Shown piece after piece: positions 43,262 to 51,967 of a stretch of 64,000 nucleotides of DNA. The DNA is taken from NCBI GenBank assembly GCA_900322135.1, contig ONYP01000002.1, positions 21,178-85,177 of the forward strand, read 5' to 3'. A program made the translations under genes and the position numbers. The notes beneath the pieces were generated by a model. The model saw only the letters and a list, made by a program, of their open reading frames with translations. It had not been told where the DNA came from and did not search any database. The stretch's first letter is position 1, and the number at the start of each line of letters is the position of its first letter. The stretch is from an uncultured Prevotellaceae bacterium (GTDB lineage Bacteria; Bacteroidota; Bacteroidia; Bacteroidales; Muribaculaceae).

Positions 43262-44728
43262 ATGGAGAGACTGAGAAGATTATATGAGCAATATGTGGGC
43301 AGCGAACCCACCCAAATCGTCCTGATGGACAAGGCCGGTTCCAACCGCCAGTACTACCGCATGCACGGCGAACGCTCGATAGTGGGCGTCATCGGCGAGT
43401 CCCGAGAGGAAAACGACGCGTTTATCTACATCGCGCGCCACTTCCGCGAGCAGGGGCTGTCGGTCCCCGAGGTCTATGGTGTGAGCGATGACCACATGGC
43501 TTACATCCAGGAAGACCTGGGCAAGAAGCCTGAGAATATCCTGTGGAACAAGATTCGCCGCAGTTCAATTACCCACGCCTTTACCAGCGATGAGAAAGAG
43601 CTGCTGCGCCGCGCCATGCGCGACCTGGTAGACATCCAGTTCCGCGGTGCCCAGGGCTTTGACTACGACCACTGCTATCCCGCCAAGTGCTTTGACGAGC
43701 GTTCCATCAAGTGGGACCTGAACTACTTCAAGTACTGCTTCCTCAAGGCTACTGGCGTAGTTTTCAACGAGGATAAGCTGGAGAACGACTTTGAGCAGTT
43801 AACCCATGACCTGCTGGCAATTCCCAGCGAGACCTTCATGTATCGCGACTTCCAGTCGCGCAATGTCATGCTCGTGGGTGATGCCGACAAGCCCGCCGAC
43901 TGCAAGCTGGCCTTCATCGACTTCCAGGGTGGCCGCCGCGGCCCGTTCTACTATGATGTGGCATCGTTTGTGTGGCAATCGCGCGCCAAGTATCCCGAGG
44001 ATCTGAAGAAGGATTTGGTGGAAGCCTACCTGCAGAAACTCAAGCAGTATCTTCCTGACCTCGACGAGAAAGTGTTCTATGACAACCTGCGTCTGTTTGT
44101 GCTCTTCCGCACGCTGCAGGTGCTGGGTGCCTATGGTTTCCGCGGATACTTCGAGAAAAAGCCCGACTTCATGAAGAACAGCATTGTGCCCGCCGTGGCC
44201 AACCTGCGCCGCCTCGTAGCCACTGCCAAGTTCACCAAGTATCCCTACCTGATGCGCATCATTGATGAATTGGTCAACTTGAAGGACTTCGTGAGTGAGG
44301 ACAAGGGCCTCACAGTCAGGGTCATGAGCTTTGCTTACAAGAAGGGCATCCCACATGATGCATCGGGTAACGGCGGCGGATTCGTGTTTGATTGCCGAGC
44401 CCTGAACAACCCCGGCAAATACGATAAATACAAGGCGTTCACCGGTCTGGACCAGAATGTCATCGAATTCCTGCAGAAGGAGAGCACCATCGACAAGTGG
44501 TTAGAGCATGTCTATGCCCTCGTCGACGAGTCGGTAGAGCGCTATGTAAAGCGCAACTTTACCGACCTGATGGTGTGCTTCGGCTGTACGGGCGGTCAGC
44601 ACCGCTCGGTCTATGCCGCCGAACATCTAGCAGAGCACATCCACGATAAGTTTAATGTGCGTGTCGAGCTCTCCCACCGCGAACAACCCGACCACGAGCG
44701 CACCCTCAACCCCGTCGACCGCCCATGA
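43262..44728 (+). CDS. Aminoglycoside-phosphotransferase-fold kinase (AmgK-like) fused to RapZ C-terminal domain
   Basis: 488 residues. About 1-340 are a kinase fold: the ATP-lobe DKAGSNRQYYRMH, the catalytic loop MYRDFQSRN near 192 and the metal-binding DFQGGRRGPFYYD near 217. About 350-488 equal the C-terminal half of RapZ, with SFAYKKGIPHDASGNGGGFVFDCR and VCFGCTGGQHRSVYAAEHLA. AmgK phosphorylates MurNAc or GlcNAc at C1 in peptidoglycan recycling, and the next gene looks like its partner MurU, with a 4-bp overlap. The RapZ half binds small RNA or amino-sugar phosphate in E. coli; what it does here is open. The fusion is seen in other Bacteroidetes. Confidence 0.85.
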   Translation: MERLRRLYEQYVGSEPTQIVLMDKAGSNRQYYRMHGERSIVGVIGESREENDAFIYIARHFREQGLSVPEVYGVSDDHMAYIQEDLGKKPENILWNKIRRSSITHAFTSDEKELLRRAMRDLVDIQFRGAQGFDYDHCYPAKCFDERSIKWDLNYFKYCFLKATGVVFNEDKLENDFEQLTHDLLAIPSETFMYRDFQSRNVMLVGDADKPADCKLAFIDFQGGRRGPFYYDVASFVWQSRAKYPEDLKKDLVEAYLQKLKQYLPDLDEKVFYDNLRLFVLFRTLQVLGAYGFRGYFEKKPDFMKNSIVPAVANLRRLVATAKFTKYPYLMRIIDELVNLKDFVSEDKGLTVRVMSFAYKKGIPHDASGNGGGFVFDCRALNNPGKYDKYKAFTGLDQNVIEFLQKESTIDKWLEHVYALVDESVERYVKRNFTDLMVCFGCTGGQHRSVYAAEHLAEHIHDKFNVRVELSHREQPDHERTLNPVDRP

Positions 44729-45477
44729 AAGCACTGATATTTGCAGCTGGACTGGGCACACGCCTGCGCCCATTGACCAACGACCGCCCGAAGGCAATGG
44801 TCGAGATTGCCGGCAAACCGATGCTGCAGCATGTCATCGAGCGTGTTGCCGCAGCAGGCTTTAACGACATCACCATCAATATCCACCACTACGGGCAGAT
44901 GATCATCGACTTCCTGGAAGAGAACGACAACTTCGGCATCAATCTGCACATCAGCGACGAGCGTGGCCTGCTGCTCGACACGGGCGGTGGCATCCTCAAG
45001 GCGCGCCAGTGGCTCGATGGGGAAGAGCCCTTCCTGGTACACAACACCGACATCTTGAGCACACTGGACCTGAAAGCATTCTACGACTATCATGTGGAGC
45101 ATGATGCCATGGCCACCATTCTCGTCAAGGAGCGCAAGACGCAGCGTTATTTCCTGTTTGACGAGAACGACCGCCTGTGCGGCTGGACCAACAAGGCAAC
45201 CGGCGAGTTCAAACCCGACCCTGAAAAACTGCAGGGAATGCAATTAAAGGAATTGGCTTTCGGCGGGTTGCATGTCATCTCGCCACGCATCTTCCCCGAG
45301 CTGGAGCGTTACCATCGTCGCTGTGGCGAAGACAAGTTCTCGATTGTGCCATTCTACATCGGGATGTGTACCCATCACCTTATCCACGGCTACAACCCCG
45401 ATACCGACTACCAGTGGCTAGACATAGGCAAGCCCGAGACGCTCGCCCTGGCCCAGCAACTCCTCGAAGGGAATTAA
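44725..45477 (+). CDS. MurU-like sugar-1-phosphate nucleotidyltransferase
   Basis: 250 residues with the nucleotidyltransferase signature AAGLGTRLRPLTNDRPKAMV, the metal-binding NTDI segment and the C-terminal WLDIGKPETL. MurU converts MurNAc-1-phosphate to UDP-MurNAc, bypassing the fosfomycin target MurA. Its start overlaps the kinase gene by 4 bp (ATGA), so the two are coupled, which supports a recycling role. Related enzymes make GDP- or dTDP-sugars, so the substrate is inferred from context. Confidence 0.82.
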   Translation: MKALIFAAGLGTRLRPLTNDRPKAMVEIAGKPMLQHVIERVAAAGFNDITINIHHYGQMIIDFLEENDNFGINLHISDERGLLLDTGGGILKARQWLDGEEPFLVHNTDILSTLDLKAFYDYHVEHDAMATILVKERKTQRYFLFDENDRLCGWTNKATGEFKPDPEKLQGMQLKELAFGGLHVISPRIFPELERYHRRCGEDKFSIVPFYIGMCTHHLIHGYNPDTDYQWLDIGKPETLALAQQLLEGN

Positions 45478-45532
45478 ACCATTCACTTCAAATCCCGTCT
45501 ATAACAAGGAACTACTTATCACAAGCAACGAT

Positions 45533-45982
45533 ATGAAAAAGACATTAATCATCGCAGCCATCATGCTGCTCGTAGCAGGCACCGTATCGCTCGACGCCCG
45601 CACCAAGGCCAAGGCCAAAAAATCCAACGCCGGCACCACCCAGGTCATCTACACCGGTGAAATCGCCAAGAAGGTGGTCGGCTACAACGGCCCCACACCG
45701 CTGAACATCACCATCAAGAACGGTGTCATCGAGAAAATCGAAGTGCTTGACAACCAGGAATCTCCGGGTTACCTCAAGCGTGCCAAGGACAAGGTGCTGC
45801 CGCAATACATCGGCAAGACCGTCGCCGAGGCCAAGAAGCTCAAACCCGACATTGCCACCGGTGCCACCTACACCAGTGAGGCTCTCATCAAGAACATCCA
45901 GATGGGACTGGAAAAGAGCAAGTCAACAGCCACCAAGAAAAAGGCGACCACCAAGAAAAAAACGGCCAAGAAACGCCGCTAA
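45533..45982 (+). CDS. Exported FMN-binding domain protein with a Lys-rich tail
   Basis: 149 residues. Signal peptide about 1-22. The FMN-binding fold (PF04205) shows GYNGPTPLNITIKNGVIEKIEVL and the TGATYTS motif, where the threonine would take the covalent flavin phosphate. The last 25 residues are nearly all Lys/Thr/Ala (KKKATTKKKTAKKRR). Similar domains serve Rnf and NQR electron chains. It sits in a run of small plus-strand genes after MurU. Confidence 0.82.
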   Translation: MKKTLIIAAIMLLVAGTVSLDARTKAKAKKSNAGTTQVIYTGEIAKKVVGYNGPTPLNITIKNGVIEKIEVLDNQESPGYLKRAKDKVLPQYIGKTVAEAKKLKPDIATGATYTSEALIKNIQMGLEKSKSTATKKKATTKKKTAKKRR

Positions 45983-45996
45983 CCACACTTGGCCCC

Positions 45997-46521
45997 ATGA
46001 AGAGTTACCTGGAGCTGAAAGTGCCCATCCGCTATGAGGATTCCTGGTTCAGTGAATTGAGAGATTTGCTGGACGGTGTGGACATCCGCTGGCAGCGAGG
46101 GTATTATCACATCACAATGGCCTTTCTTGACTTTGCGCCCGATCATGTGAACCTGAATCCAGGACTGAATGGTATACTGGACGACGCCATCGCACCGTCC
46201 ATCACATTCGACAAACTGGATGCCTTTGCCTCGGGCTATCACAGGCAGGTCATCCACCTCACGACGACCGAAGCCCCTGAGGATTTCTTGGCTCTGGTCA
46301 AGGACATCAGGCGTTATTTCCTGGACAAGGGTTGCGAAATCCAATCAGACTTCAGGCTGCATGTCACCCTGGGCAGGGTGCAGGACCCGAGGATGAATGT
46401 GCGCAAACTGCAAGACATCATCAGTCAAGTGGACTTGCCCTCATTCACCATGGAACTCAAGGATGTAGAATACCGCGTCTTCCGCGGCAAGACCCTAGGC
46501 ACCTGGCAACTCGCCCAGTAA
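45997..46521 (+). CDS. 2H phosphoesterase (2'-5' RNA ligase, LigT-like) family protein
   Basis: 174 residues, cytoplasmic. The two HxT-type motifs of the 2H superfamily are present: YYHITMAFL near residue 30 and RLHVTLGRV near 123. These enzymes hydrolyse or join cyclic phosphodiester bonds in RNA or cofactors. It is 14 bp after the FMN-binding gene. A strong terminator follows. Confidence 0.8.
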   Translation: MKSYLELKVPIRYEDSWFSELRDLLDGVDIRWQRGYYHITMAFLDFAPDHVNLNPGLNGILDDAIAPSITFDKLDAFASGYHRQVIHLTTTEAPEDFLALVKDIRRYFLDKGCEIQSDFRLHVTLGRVQDPRMNVRKLQDIISQVDLPSFTMELKDVEYRVFRGKTLGTWQLAQ

Positions 46522-46540
46522 CACATCACAATCCCACAAA

Positions 46541-46580
46541 ACAAGCCGCAGGCACCAAACAGTGTCTGCGGCTTGTTTTT
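46541..46580. terminator. Terminator after the 2H phosphoesterase gene
   Basis: ACAAGCCGCAG (46541-46551) pairs with CTGCGGCTTGT (46566-46576), followed by TTTTT. It is shared with the convergent gene ending at 46598, since the minus-strand side also carries a T-run. Confidence 0.8.
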
Positions 46581-46597
46581 ACATTCAGTAACTGAAC

Positions 46598-47047
46598 TTA
46601 CTCGGGATTGGTCATGACCTCATAGATGACCTTGGCATTCTCGGCAACCGTCTCGATGGGCGAGCCGGATGGGATGACACTCTCGGTGGATTCCATGTCA
46701 GGGTTGGCATACTGGTCAATAATCTCACCGTCTTCACCATAAACCGAAACCTGCACGATATTAAAGTTGTTCCAGTCGTCGGTGAACTTGTAAAGGGTCA
46801 GTTTGTAGGCCACCGTCTTTTTGTAGCCGCGGTCACGGGTATAAAAAGCACGCGACTCGGGCAAGTCAAACGAGTTGCGCACCCACACCAGATAACTCTG
46901 GCCGTTGTCGGTGGTGGAAATCTCGGGATTAATCGCCAGGGTTTCCCCTCCCTCGCTGAGGACATCAAACCAGTCGGTCGCGTGGGCAGCAGGAGCCACC
47001 AGCATCAGCGCCATGAGCGCCATCATTTTCAAAAAGAATTTCTTCAT
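46598..47047 (-). CDS. Small secreted protein resembling surface-adhesin E
   Basis: 149 residues with signal peptide about 1-23 (MKKFFLKMMALMALMLVAPAAHA). The mature part is beta-rich with a VWVRNSFDLPE segment and YKLTLYKF, similar to the Adhesin_E (PF16747) domain of NTHi protein E. The function in Bacteroidetes is unknown. It has its own -7 box. Confidence 0.65.
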   Translation of the reverse strand: MKKFFLKMMALMALMLVAPAAHATDWFDVLSEGGETLAINPEISTTDNGQSYLVWVRNSFDLPESRAFYTRDRGYKKTVAYKLTLYKFTDDWNNFNIVQVSVYGEDGEIIDQYANPDMESTESVIPSGSPIETVAENAKVIYEVMTNPE

Positions 47048-47083
47048 TGTCTATCGATGATTAATGTGTTTGATCTGTGGCGA

Positions 47084-47091
47084 CAAAGGTA
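47084..47091 (-). promoter_or_regulatory. -7 box of the adhesin-E-like gene
   Basis: TACCTTTG on the minus strand, 36 nt upstream of the ATG. No convincing -33 TTG is present. Confidence 0.5.
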
Positions 47092-47217
47092 TATATTTTT
47101 GCGGGTTTCCTTGCCAGAATTAGAAATTTTTCACACTCATTTCTCAAAAAAGTTGTCCAGTCGAGACTACTCGCACCCTTTTTTCAGTAAAAAAGTTGAA
47201 AAAAACAGTCTAAATCC

Positions 47218-47248
47218 TTGTGCATATCACCCAAGACCATTATCTTTG
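47218..47248 (+). promoter_or_regulatory. Promoter of a short plus-strand transcript
   Basis: TTG (47218-47220), 20 bp, TATCTTTG (47241-47248), a full consensus although no protein gene lies downstream on this strand. Confidence 0.7.
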
Positions 47249-47252
47249 CAGC

Positions 47253-47312
47253 AATATGATACTTTTTTCCTAGCAAGGCTGCTTCGTCGTGAGACGGGGC
47301 GCTTTTCTTTTT
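47253..47312 (+). ncRNA. Candidate small RNA with intrinsic terminator
   Basis: About 60 nt would be transcribed from the promoter at 47218-47248. It ends in an 8-bp stem (GCTTCGTC 47281-47288, loop GTGA, GACGGGGC 47293-47300, with G-U pairs) followed by GCTTTTCTTTTT. It contains a five-codon frame (ATG at 47256, MILFS) that could be a leader peptide. There is no downstream plus-strand gene, so it looks like an independent RNA. Confidence 0.5.
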
Positions 47313-47410
47313 ATTCAGCCCTAATTACGAGGGCCCAAGAAATGCAGGCACACAGCCAATGCCCCACATGCAGCATGTGTTGTCAAGACAATGTTGTCAC
47401 CACATTGTTA

Positions 47411-49861
47411 TCACGAGCCGGTAAGAACCATCGAGATGAGTGTAGTCACATCGCTGATATCGATGAAGTTATCGCCATTGATATTGGCCTCGGCGGGGCA
47501 ATCAGCAGTGCCTGTAAGCACATAATTGATCAGCAAGGTGATATCGTTGATGTCGATAGCGCCGTCGTGGTTCACATCACCGAGTTGGTAATCCTGTGCG
47601 CCACCGAACAACACCACATGCCTGCTCCTGCTCCATGAACCGACTGATCCATCGATGTAATGTGCCTTGACACGATAATAGAATGCGCCGCCAGGAGTAA
47701 GTCCGGTAAACTGGTAGCTATGACCGGTAAGGCCCGTAACGAGACGGTAACTGTCGTCGCCCTCCTCATGAGGGGCACGCATCGTGAGTGCCTCATTCTC
47801 TCCGGCATAAACCTGAATAGTCTGGAAAACGGGAAATCCTCTCTGGCCGGCTATGGTAATCTGATCGATTTCATTGCAATCAATCACAGCGACATACTGG
47901 GTGAAGTCGGTTCCTCCAGGAGCAGTGATTTCCATCTCTCCGGCTCCGGTCGACACCATAAAGCGCGAGGAGCTTTGAGTCATGGCCGACTTTGCCATCA
48001 CGACCACCGTCACCTTGTCATAACCCGACAAGTCATAGACGGGTGAGATGAAAGAACTCTTGTTGTTGATTGACAAGCCTCCATTTTCACACCAGAGGCC
48101 GTTACCTGCAAACGCCCAGCCTTCGGGCATCAATTCCTGAGGATAGTCAGCATAGTTAGTGGAACTCTCCACGGCATCGCTCCAGTCTGTTTCTCCGATA
48201 AGGGTATAACCCGGCTTGGTATTCACCTCAACAGTATAACTCTCGACATACTTGGCCAGGGTCTCATCGGTCCAGTCGGCACGGAATCCCGTCAAACTGA
48301 TGAAAGCGCTGTCGGCAGGCAACATCACGGGAGTATAAACATCCAGGACGGCATCACCCGTGAGGGATATCGTCACATCTTCGGCATCAGGGCTGCTCAA
48401 GGTAACAACAGCCGTGTGGTGCCCCACCTCAAGCGGCGAATAGGTCACCGTGACCACCGCTCCTGAATCAGTGTCGGCCAGTGCGACACTGGAAGCATCA
48501 AGCGAGAATGATCCGCTCTCATCGGTGAGCGTCATCGTCACATCACCAGTCAGACATTTGCCCCTGACAATGAAAGAATCGGTACTACTCTGATCCACAT
48601 AGCCAGTCATGTCGAGTTGATAGGGCGTCGCCATGATGGTGGGAGTGGTAATGGGAGGCTGGAGACCAATAATCATCTGCTGTTCGATGTTGAAGGTGTA
48701 ACTCTTGTAACTGAAAGCATTCAAGGCAAAATCTCCGTTGCCGATTCCGCTCCAGCCCCAGTTGACATGATAGGTGTTGCTGGCTTCAGTGTAGCCATCA
48801 ACATTGAACGCATGCCCACTCCAGCCACGCTCGCTGTCATAGTCATAGGCACAATAGACCACCGGGCGCCCTTCAAACAACTCTTTCTGGAGCATCTCGG
48901 CCCACTGCTGGTCGGTATAGATCTGCTGCATTTCGTTTCCGAAACCATCGGCCAGAGATTTCATGACAATGTCGGCCTCCTCGTCATAGCCGAAGAACTT
49001 GGCCGCACGCAGGATGTCGCTTCCCTGTGCGCCGCTGCCGTCGGGGCTGTAACTCATATGCTCGGCCTGACCGACATAACGCATCAGCCATGCGACAGCA
49101 TCGCCCTGCTCGGTGGTATACCCACCCTCGTTATACTCGTCCAGCATATTGTCCCAGTCAAATGTCGTCGAGGTCAAGGCAGGAACGGCGGCACCATTAT
49201 ATGTATTGATGTAAGAAGGCACATCAGGTGTCGGTCCAACGGGGTACTTCCAATAATAGAATACCATTGAAAGCGATGTGGCAGGACAGCCTGTCAAACT
49301 CACAGCGCCATTAACGACCGGGCAGTAAGTATTATAGGGCTCGATCTGATCCCACAGGGCCGTCAACATCGGGTGAACGGTTGGCGTTGTCCATTGCTGG
49401 TTAATGCGAGGTTTCTCAACCTCCAATCCCGGGTTAGCCTTCAGGAACTCCAGTTGTTTCTTATAGGTACCAAGCCAGAAGCGCATATTCTCAGGCATTC
49501 GATTCATGTCCAGCGGGCGGTCACCATAAGCAAGAATCTGCTGGGCGCGATCGTCACCGGCAACAATCACAAAACCATAGTCGCTATTGAAAATAAAGTA
49601 AAGCGGCTTGTCTGCCCGGGTGCTGCAGGGCTCGGCATGCAGCAATGAGACAACACCTGCCTGATGCCCGGCAGAGCGATGACCGTCAGTATTACTCATG
49701 ATGAAATCACGAGCCACCATTTGAGCCGTAGCCAAATCGACATCGGCAGCCACGGCCTGCAAACAAGCCATCATAAGCATCATAACCAGCAAACAGTGCT
49801 TCGTCAATGAGTGCAAACAAGCGATAAGAGATAGAGACTTCCTGTACATTCCTTTCGACAT
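47411..49861 (-). CDS. Secreted C10 (streptopain-type) cysteine peptidase with C-terminal dockerin
   Basis: 816 residues from the ATG at 49861; an in-frame region further upstream lies before the promoter. A signal peptide (about 1-39) is followed by a Spi-type propeptide (about 40-150). The peptidase domain (PF01640) has the catalytic cysteine in LTGCPATSLSM near residue 192 and the histidine in GWSGHAFNVDGY near 350, plus HVNWGWSG. Beta-sandwich modules follow, and a two-repeat dockerin type I module (GDVNHDGAIDINDITLL and NINGDNFIDISDVTTL) ends the protein. ATG 49849 is an alternative start. The peptidase is likely extracellular and activated by propeptide removal. Confidence 0.87.
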   Translation of the reverse strand: MSKGMYRKSLSLIACLHSLTKHCLLVMMLMMACLQAVAADVDLATAQMVARDFIMSNTDGHRSAGHQAGVVSLLHAEPCSTRADKPLYFIFNSDYGFVIVAGDDRAQQILAYGDRPLDMNRMPENMRFWLGTYKKQLEFLKANPGLEVEKPRINQQWTTPTVHPMLTALWDQIEPYNTYCPVVNGAVSLTGCPATSLSMVFYYWKYPVGPTPDVPSYINTYNGAAVPALTSTTFDWDNMLDEYNEGGYTTEQGDAVAWLMRYVGQAEHMSYSPDGSGAQGSDILRAAKFFGYDEEADIVMKSLADGFGNEMQQIYTDQQWAEMLQKELFEGRPVVYCAYDYDSERGWSGHAFNVDGYTEASNTYHVNWGWSGIGNGDFALNAFSYKSYTFNIEQQMIIGLQPPITTPTIMATPYQLDMTGYVDQSSTDSFIVRGKCLTGDVTMTLTDESGSFSLDASSVALADTDSGAVVTVTYSPLEVGHHTAVVTLSSPDAEDVTISLTGDAVLDVYTPVMLPADSAFISLTGFRADWTDETLAKYVESYTVEVNTKPGYTLIGETDWSDAVESSTNYADYPQELMPEGWAFAGNGLWCENGGLSINNKSSFISPVYDLSGYDKVTVVVMAKSAMTQSSSRFMVSTGAGEMEITAPGGTDFTQYVAVIDCNEIDQITIAGQRGFPVFQTIQVYAGENEALTMRAPHEEGDDSYRLVTGLTGHSYQFTGLTPGGAFYYRVKAHYIDGSVGSWSRSRHVVLFGGAQDYQLGDVNHDGAIDINDITLLINYVLTGTADCPAEANINGDNFIDISDVTTLISMVLTGS

Positions 49862-49880
49862 TTTTATTGAAAATAATGCG

Positions 49881-49888
49881 CAAAGATA
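49881..49888 (-). promoter_or_regulatory. -7 box of the C10 peptidase gene
   Basis: TATCTTTG on the minus strand, 20 bp before the ATG at 49861. No clear -33 element at normal spacing. Confidence 0.5.
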
Positions 49889-49958
49889 CAAATAATAATC
49901 ACGCTGATGCATCGCCTCGCCACAAATACTATATGACCGAAACAAAATTAAAAATAAT

Positions 49959-49989
49959 TTTGGGGATTGGGGAAATTGCATTAACTTTG
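49959..49989 (+). promoter_or_regulatory. Promoter of the phosphoglucomutase gene
   Basis: TTTG (49959-49962), 19 bp, TAACTTTG (49982-49989), about 49 nt before the ATG. Confidence 0.75.
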
Positions 49990-50038
49990 TCAGTTTGAAA
50001 GAAACTAACAAACATCAACCTTATAAACCGAACCAAGT

Positions 50039-51790
50039 ATGTACGACGAGAAATTATTACAGGAAGTGACCGCAAAGGCCCAGACATGGCTTAGTGACAG
50101 CTATGACGAGAAAACGCGTGCCGAGGTACAGGCAATGCTCGACAACGAGGACAAGACCGATCTGGTCGAGTCATTCTACAAGACCCTGGAATTTGGCACC
50201 GGTGGCCTGCGCGGCATTATGGGCGCCGGCTGCAACCGCATGAACATCTACACGGTGGGCAGCGCCACACAAGGCCTGGCCAACTACCTGAACGAGGCGT
50301 TCAAGGATCTGGACCAGATTGCTGTGGTCGTGGGTCATGATGTGCGCAACAACAGCCGCCTGTTTGCCGAGACGGTTGCCAACATCTTCAGTGCCAACGG
50401 CATCAAGGTGTACCTGTTTGAGGGTCCCCGCCCCACTCCCGAGGTCAGTTATGCCATCCGTCGCCTGGGTTGCCAGAGCGGTGTGAACATCACGGCATCC
50501 CACAATCCCAAGATTTATAACGGTTACAAGGCCTACTGGGACGACGGCGCACAGGTGATTGCTCCCCACGATGTGAACATCATCAACCATGTGAATGCCA
50601 TTACCGATGTGAGCGAAATCAAGTTTAAAGGTAATCCTGACCTGATCCAAATCATCGGCGAGGACATTGACGGTCCCTACATCGAGGAAATCCACACCCT
50701 GTCGCTTAGCCCCGATGTGTGCAAGCGCCATCACGACCTGAAGATTGTTTATACCCCCATCCATGGCGTGGGACGCGACATCATCCCCCGTTCAATCCAG
50801 CGTTGGGGCTTTGACAACATCATCCACATTCCCGAGCAGGATGTCATGAGCGGCGACTTCCCCACAGTGGACTCTCCCAATCCCGAGATGCCCAGTGCGA
50901 TGCAGATGGCTATTGCCAAAGCCGAAGAGGTTCAAGCCGATTTAGCCCTCGCCAGCGACCCCGATGCCGACCGCATCAGTCTGGTCATCAAGACCTCCAA
51001 GGGCAAATATGAACTCGTGAACGGCAACCAGATCCAGATCATCTTCCACTATTACCTGATGGTGCGCAACCGCGAACTGGGTAAACTCAAGGGTGACGAG
51101 TACATTGTCAAGACCATCGTGACCAGTGAAACCATTGCCAAGATTGCCCGCAAGGAAGGCATCAATATGTTTGACTGCTTCACTGGCTTCAAGTGGATTG
51201 CTCAAGTCATGCGCGAGATGGAAGGCAAGGGACGCTACCTGGGTGGCGGTGAGGAGAGTTACGGCTTCCTGCCCGAGACCTTCGTCCGTGATAAAGACGC
51301 CGTGTCGTCAATCCCCCTGATGTGCGAGATTGCTGCCTGGGCCAAGGACAAGGGCATGACCCTGAACGACCTGTTCATCGACCTGTACATCAACTACGGC
51401 TACAGCAAGGAGCGCGGCATCAGCGTTGTGCGTCCCGGCAAGAGCGGCGCCGACGAGATTGCCCAGATGATGGTCAACTTCCGCGAGAATCCGCAGCAGG
51501 CCATCGACGGCTCACCCGTAGTGCTCATCAAGGACTTCCAGAAACTGGAGCAGCGCGACATGCGCACCGGCGAGGTGACCAAACTCGTCATGCCCGCCAC
51601 CAGCAACGTGCTGCAATACTACACCGAGGACGGCACCAAGGTATCTATCCGTCCGTCAGGCACCGAGCCCAAGATCAAGTTCTACATCGAGGTGCATGAC
51701 ACCCTCGACAAGAAGGAGAACTACGAGGCCAAGAACGACTGGGCCGACGCCAAGATCGACCGCATCTGCGAGTCCCTCGGCATTGCTTAA
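50039..51790 (+). CDS. Phospho-sugar mutase (phosphoglucomutase/phosphomannomutase)
   Basis: 583 residues of the alpha-D-phosphohexomutase family. The phosphoserine loop is TASHNPKIYNGYKAYW, the metal-binding loop ASDPDADRISLV, the sugar-binding loop GGGEESYGF and the phosphate-binding RPSGTEPKIKFY. It interconverts hexose 1- and 6-phosphates for glycogen and surface sugar synthesis. The length fits the long PGM2-like class. Its TAA stop is part of the first unit of a heptad repeat. Confidence 0.93.
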   Translation: MYDEKLLQEVTAKAQTWLSDSYDEKTRAEVQAMLDNEDKTDLVESFYKTLEFGTGGLRGIMGAGCNRMNIYTVGSATQGLANYLNEAFKDLDQIAVVVGHDVRNNSRLFAETVANIFSANGIKVYLFEGPRPTPEVSYAIRRLGCQSGVNITASHNPKIYNGYKAYWDDGAQVIAPHDVNIINHVNAITDVSEIKFKGNPDLIQIIGEDIDGPYIEEIHTLSLSPDVCKRHHDLKIVYTPIHGVGRDIIPRSIQRWGFDNIIHIPEQDVMSGDFPTVDSPNPEMPSAMQMAIAKAEEVQADLALASDPDADRISLVIKTSKGKYELVNGNQIQIIFHYYLMVRNRELGKLKGDEYIVKTIVTSETIAKIARKEGINMFDCFTGFKWIAQVMREMEGKGRYLGGGEESYGFLPETFVRDKDAVSSIPLMCEIAAWAKDKGMTLNDLFIDLYINYGYSKERGISVVRPGKSGADEIAQMMVNFRENPQQAIDGSPVVLIKDFQKLEQRDMRTGEVTKLVMPATSNVLQYYTEDGTKVSIRPSGTEPKIKFYIEVHDTLDKKENYEAKNDWADAKIDRICESLGIA

Positions 51791-51905
51791 GAGTTAAGAG
51801 TTAACAGTTAACAGTTAATAGTTAATAGTTAAGAGTTTACAGTTGAGGGCTTTCGGGCGTTAGTGACCATACTTAAAACTGGAAACTTACAACTAAAAAC
51901 TTAAT
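51787..51905 (+). repeat. Heptad array with opposed heptads downstream
   Basis: About nine units (TTAAGAG, TTAACAG, TTAATAG and variants) run from the pgm stop codon to about 51847; after a 24-bp unique core, heptads in the reverse orientation (AACTTAC, AACTAAA, AACTTA) follow to 51905. Confidence 0.85.
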
Positions 51906-51967
51906 ACTCAGCGAAAATGAACCATTAATTAAAAACCAAATAACAAATAATTTTAAAAACAACATTT

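Larger units (their letters stand above)
47048..47410. other. 363-bp intergenic region holding a candidate small RNA
   Basis: Between two minus-strand genes. It holds the adhesin-E-like gene's -7 box, a plus-strand promoter-terminator unit described separately, and on the minus strand a stem ACAATGT/ACATTGT just past the C10 peptidase stop. Confidence 0.6.
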
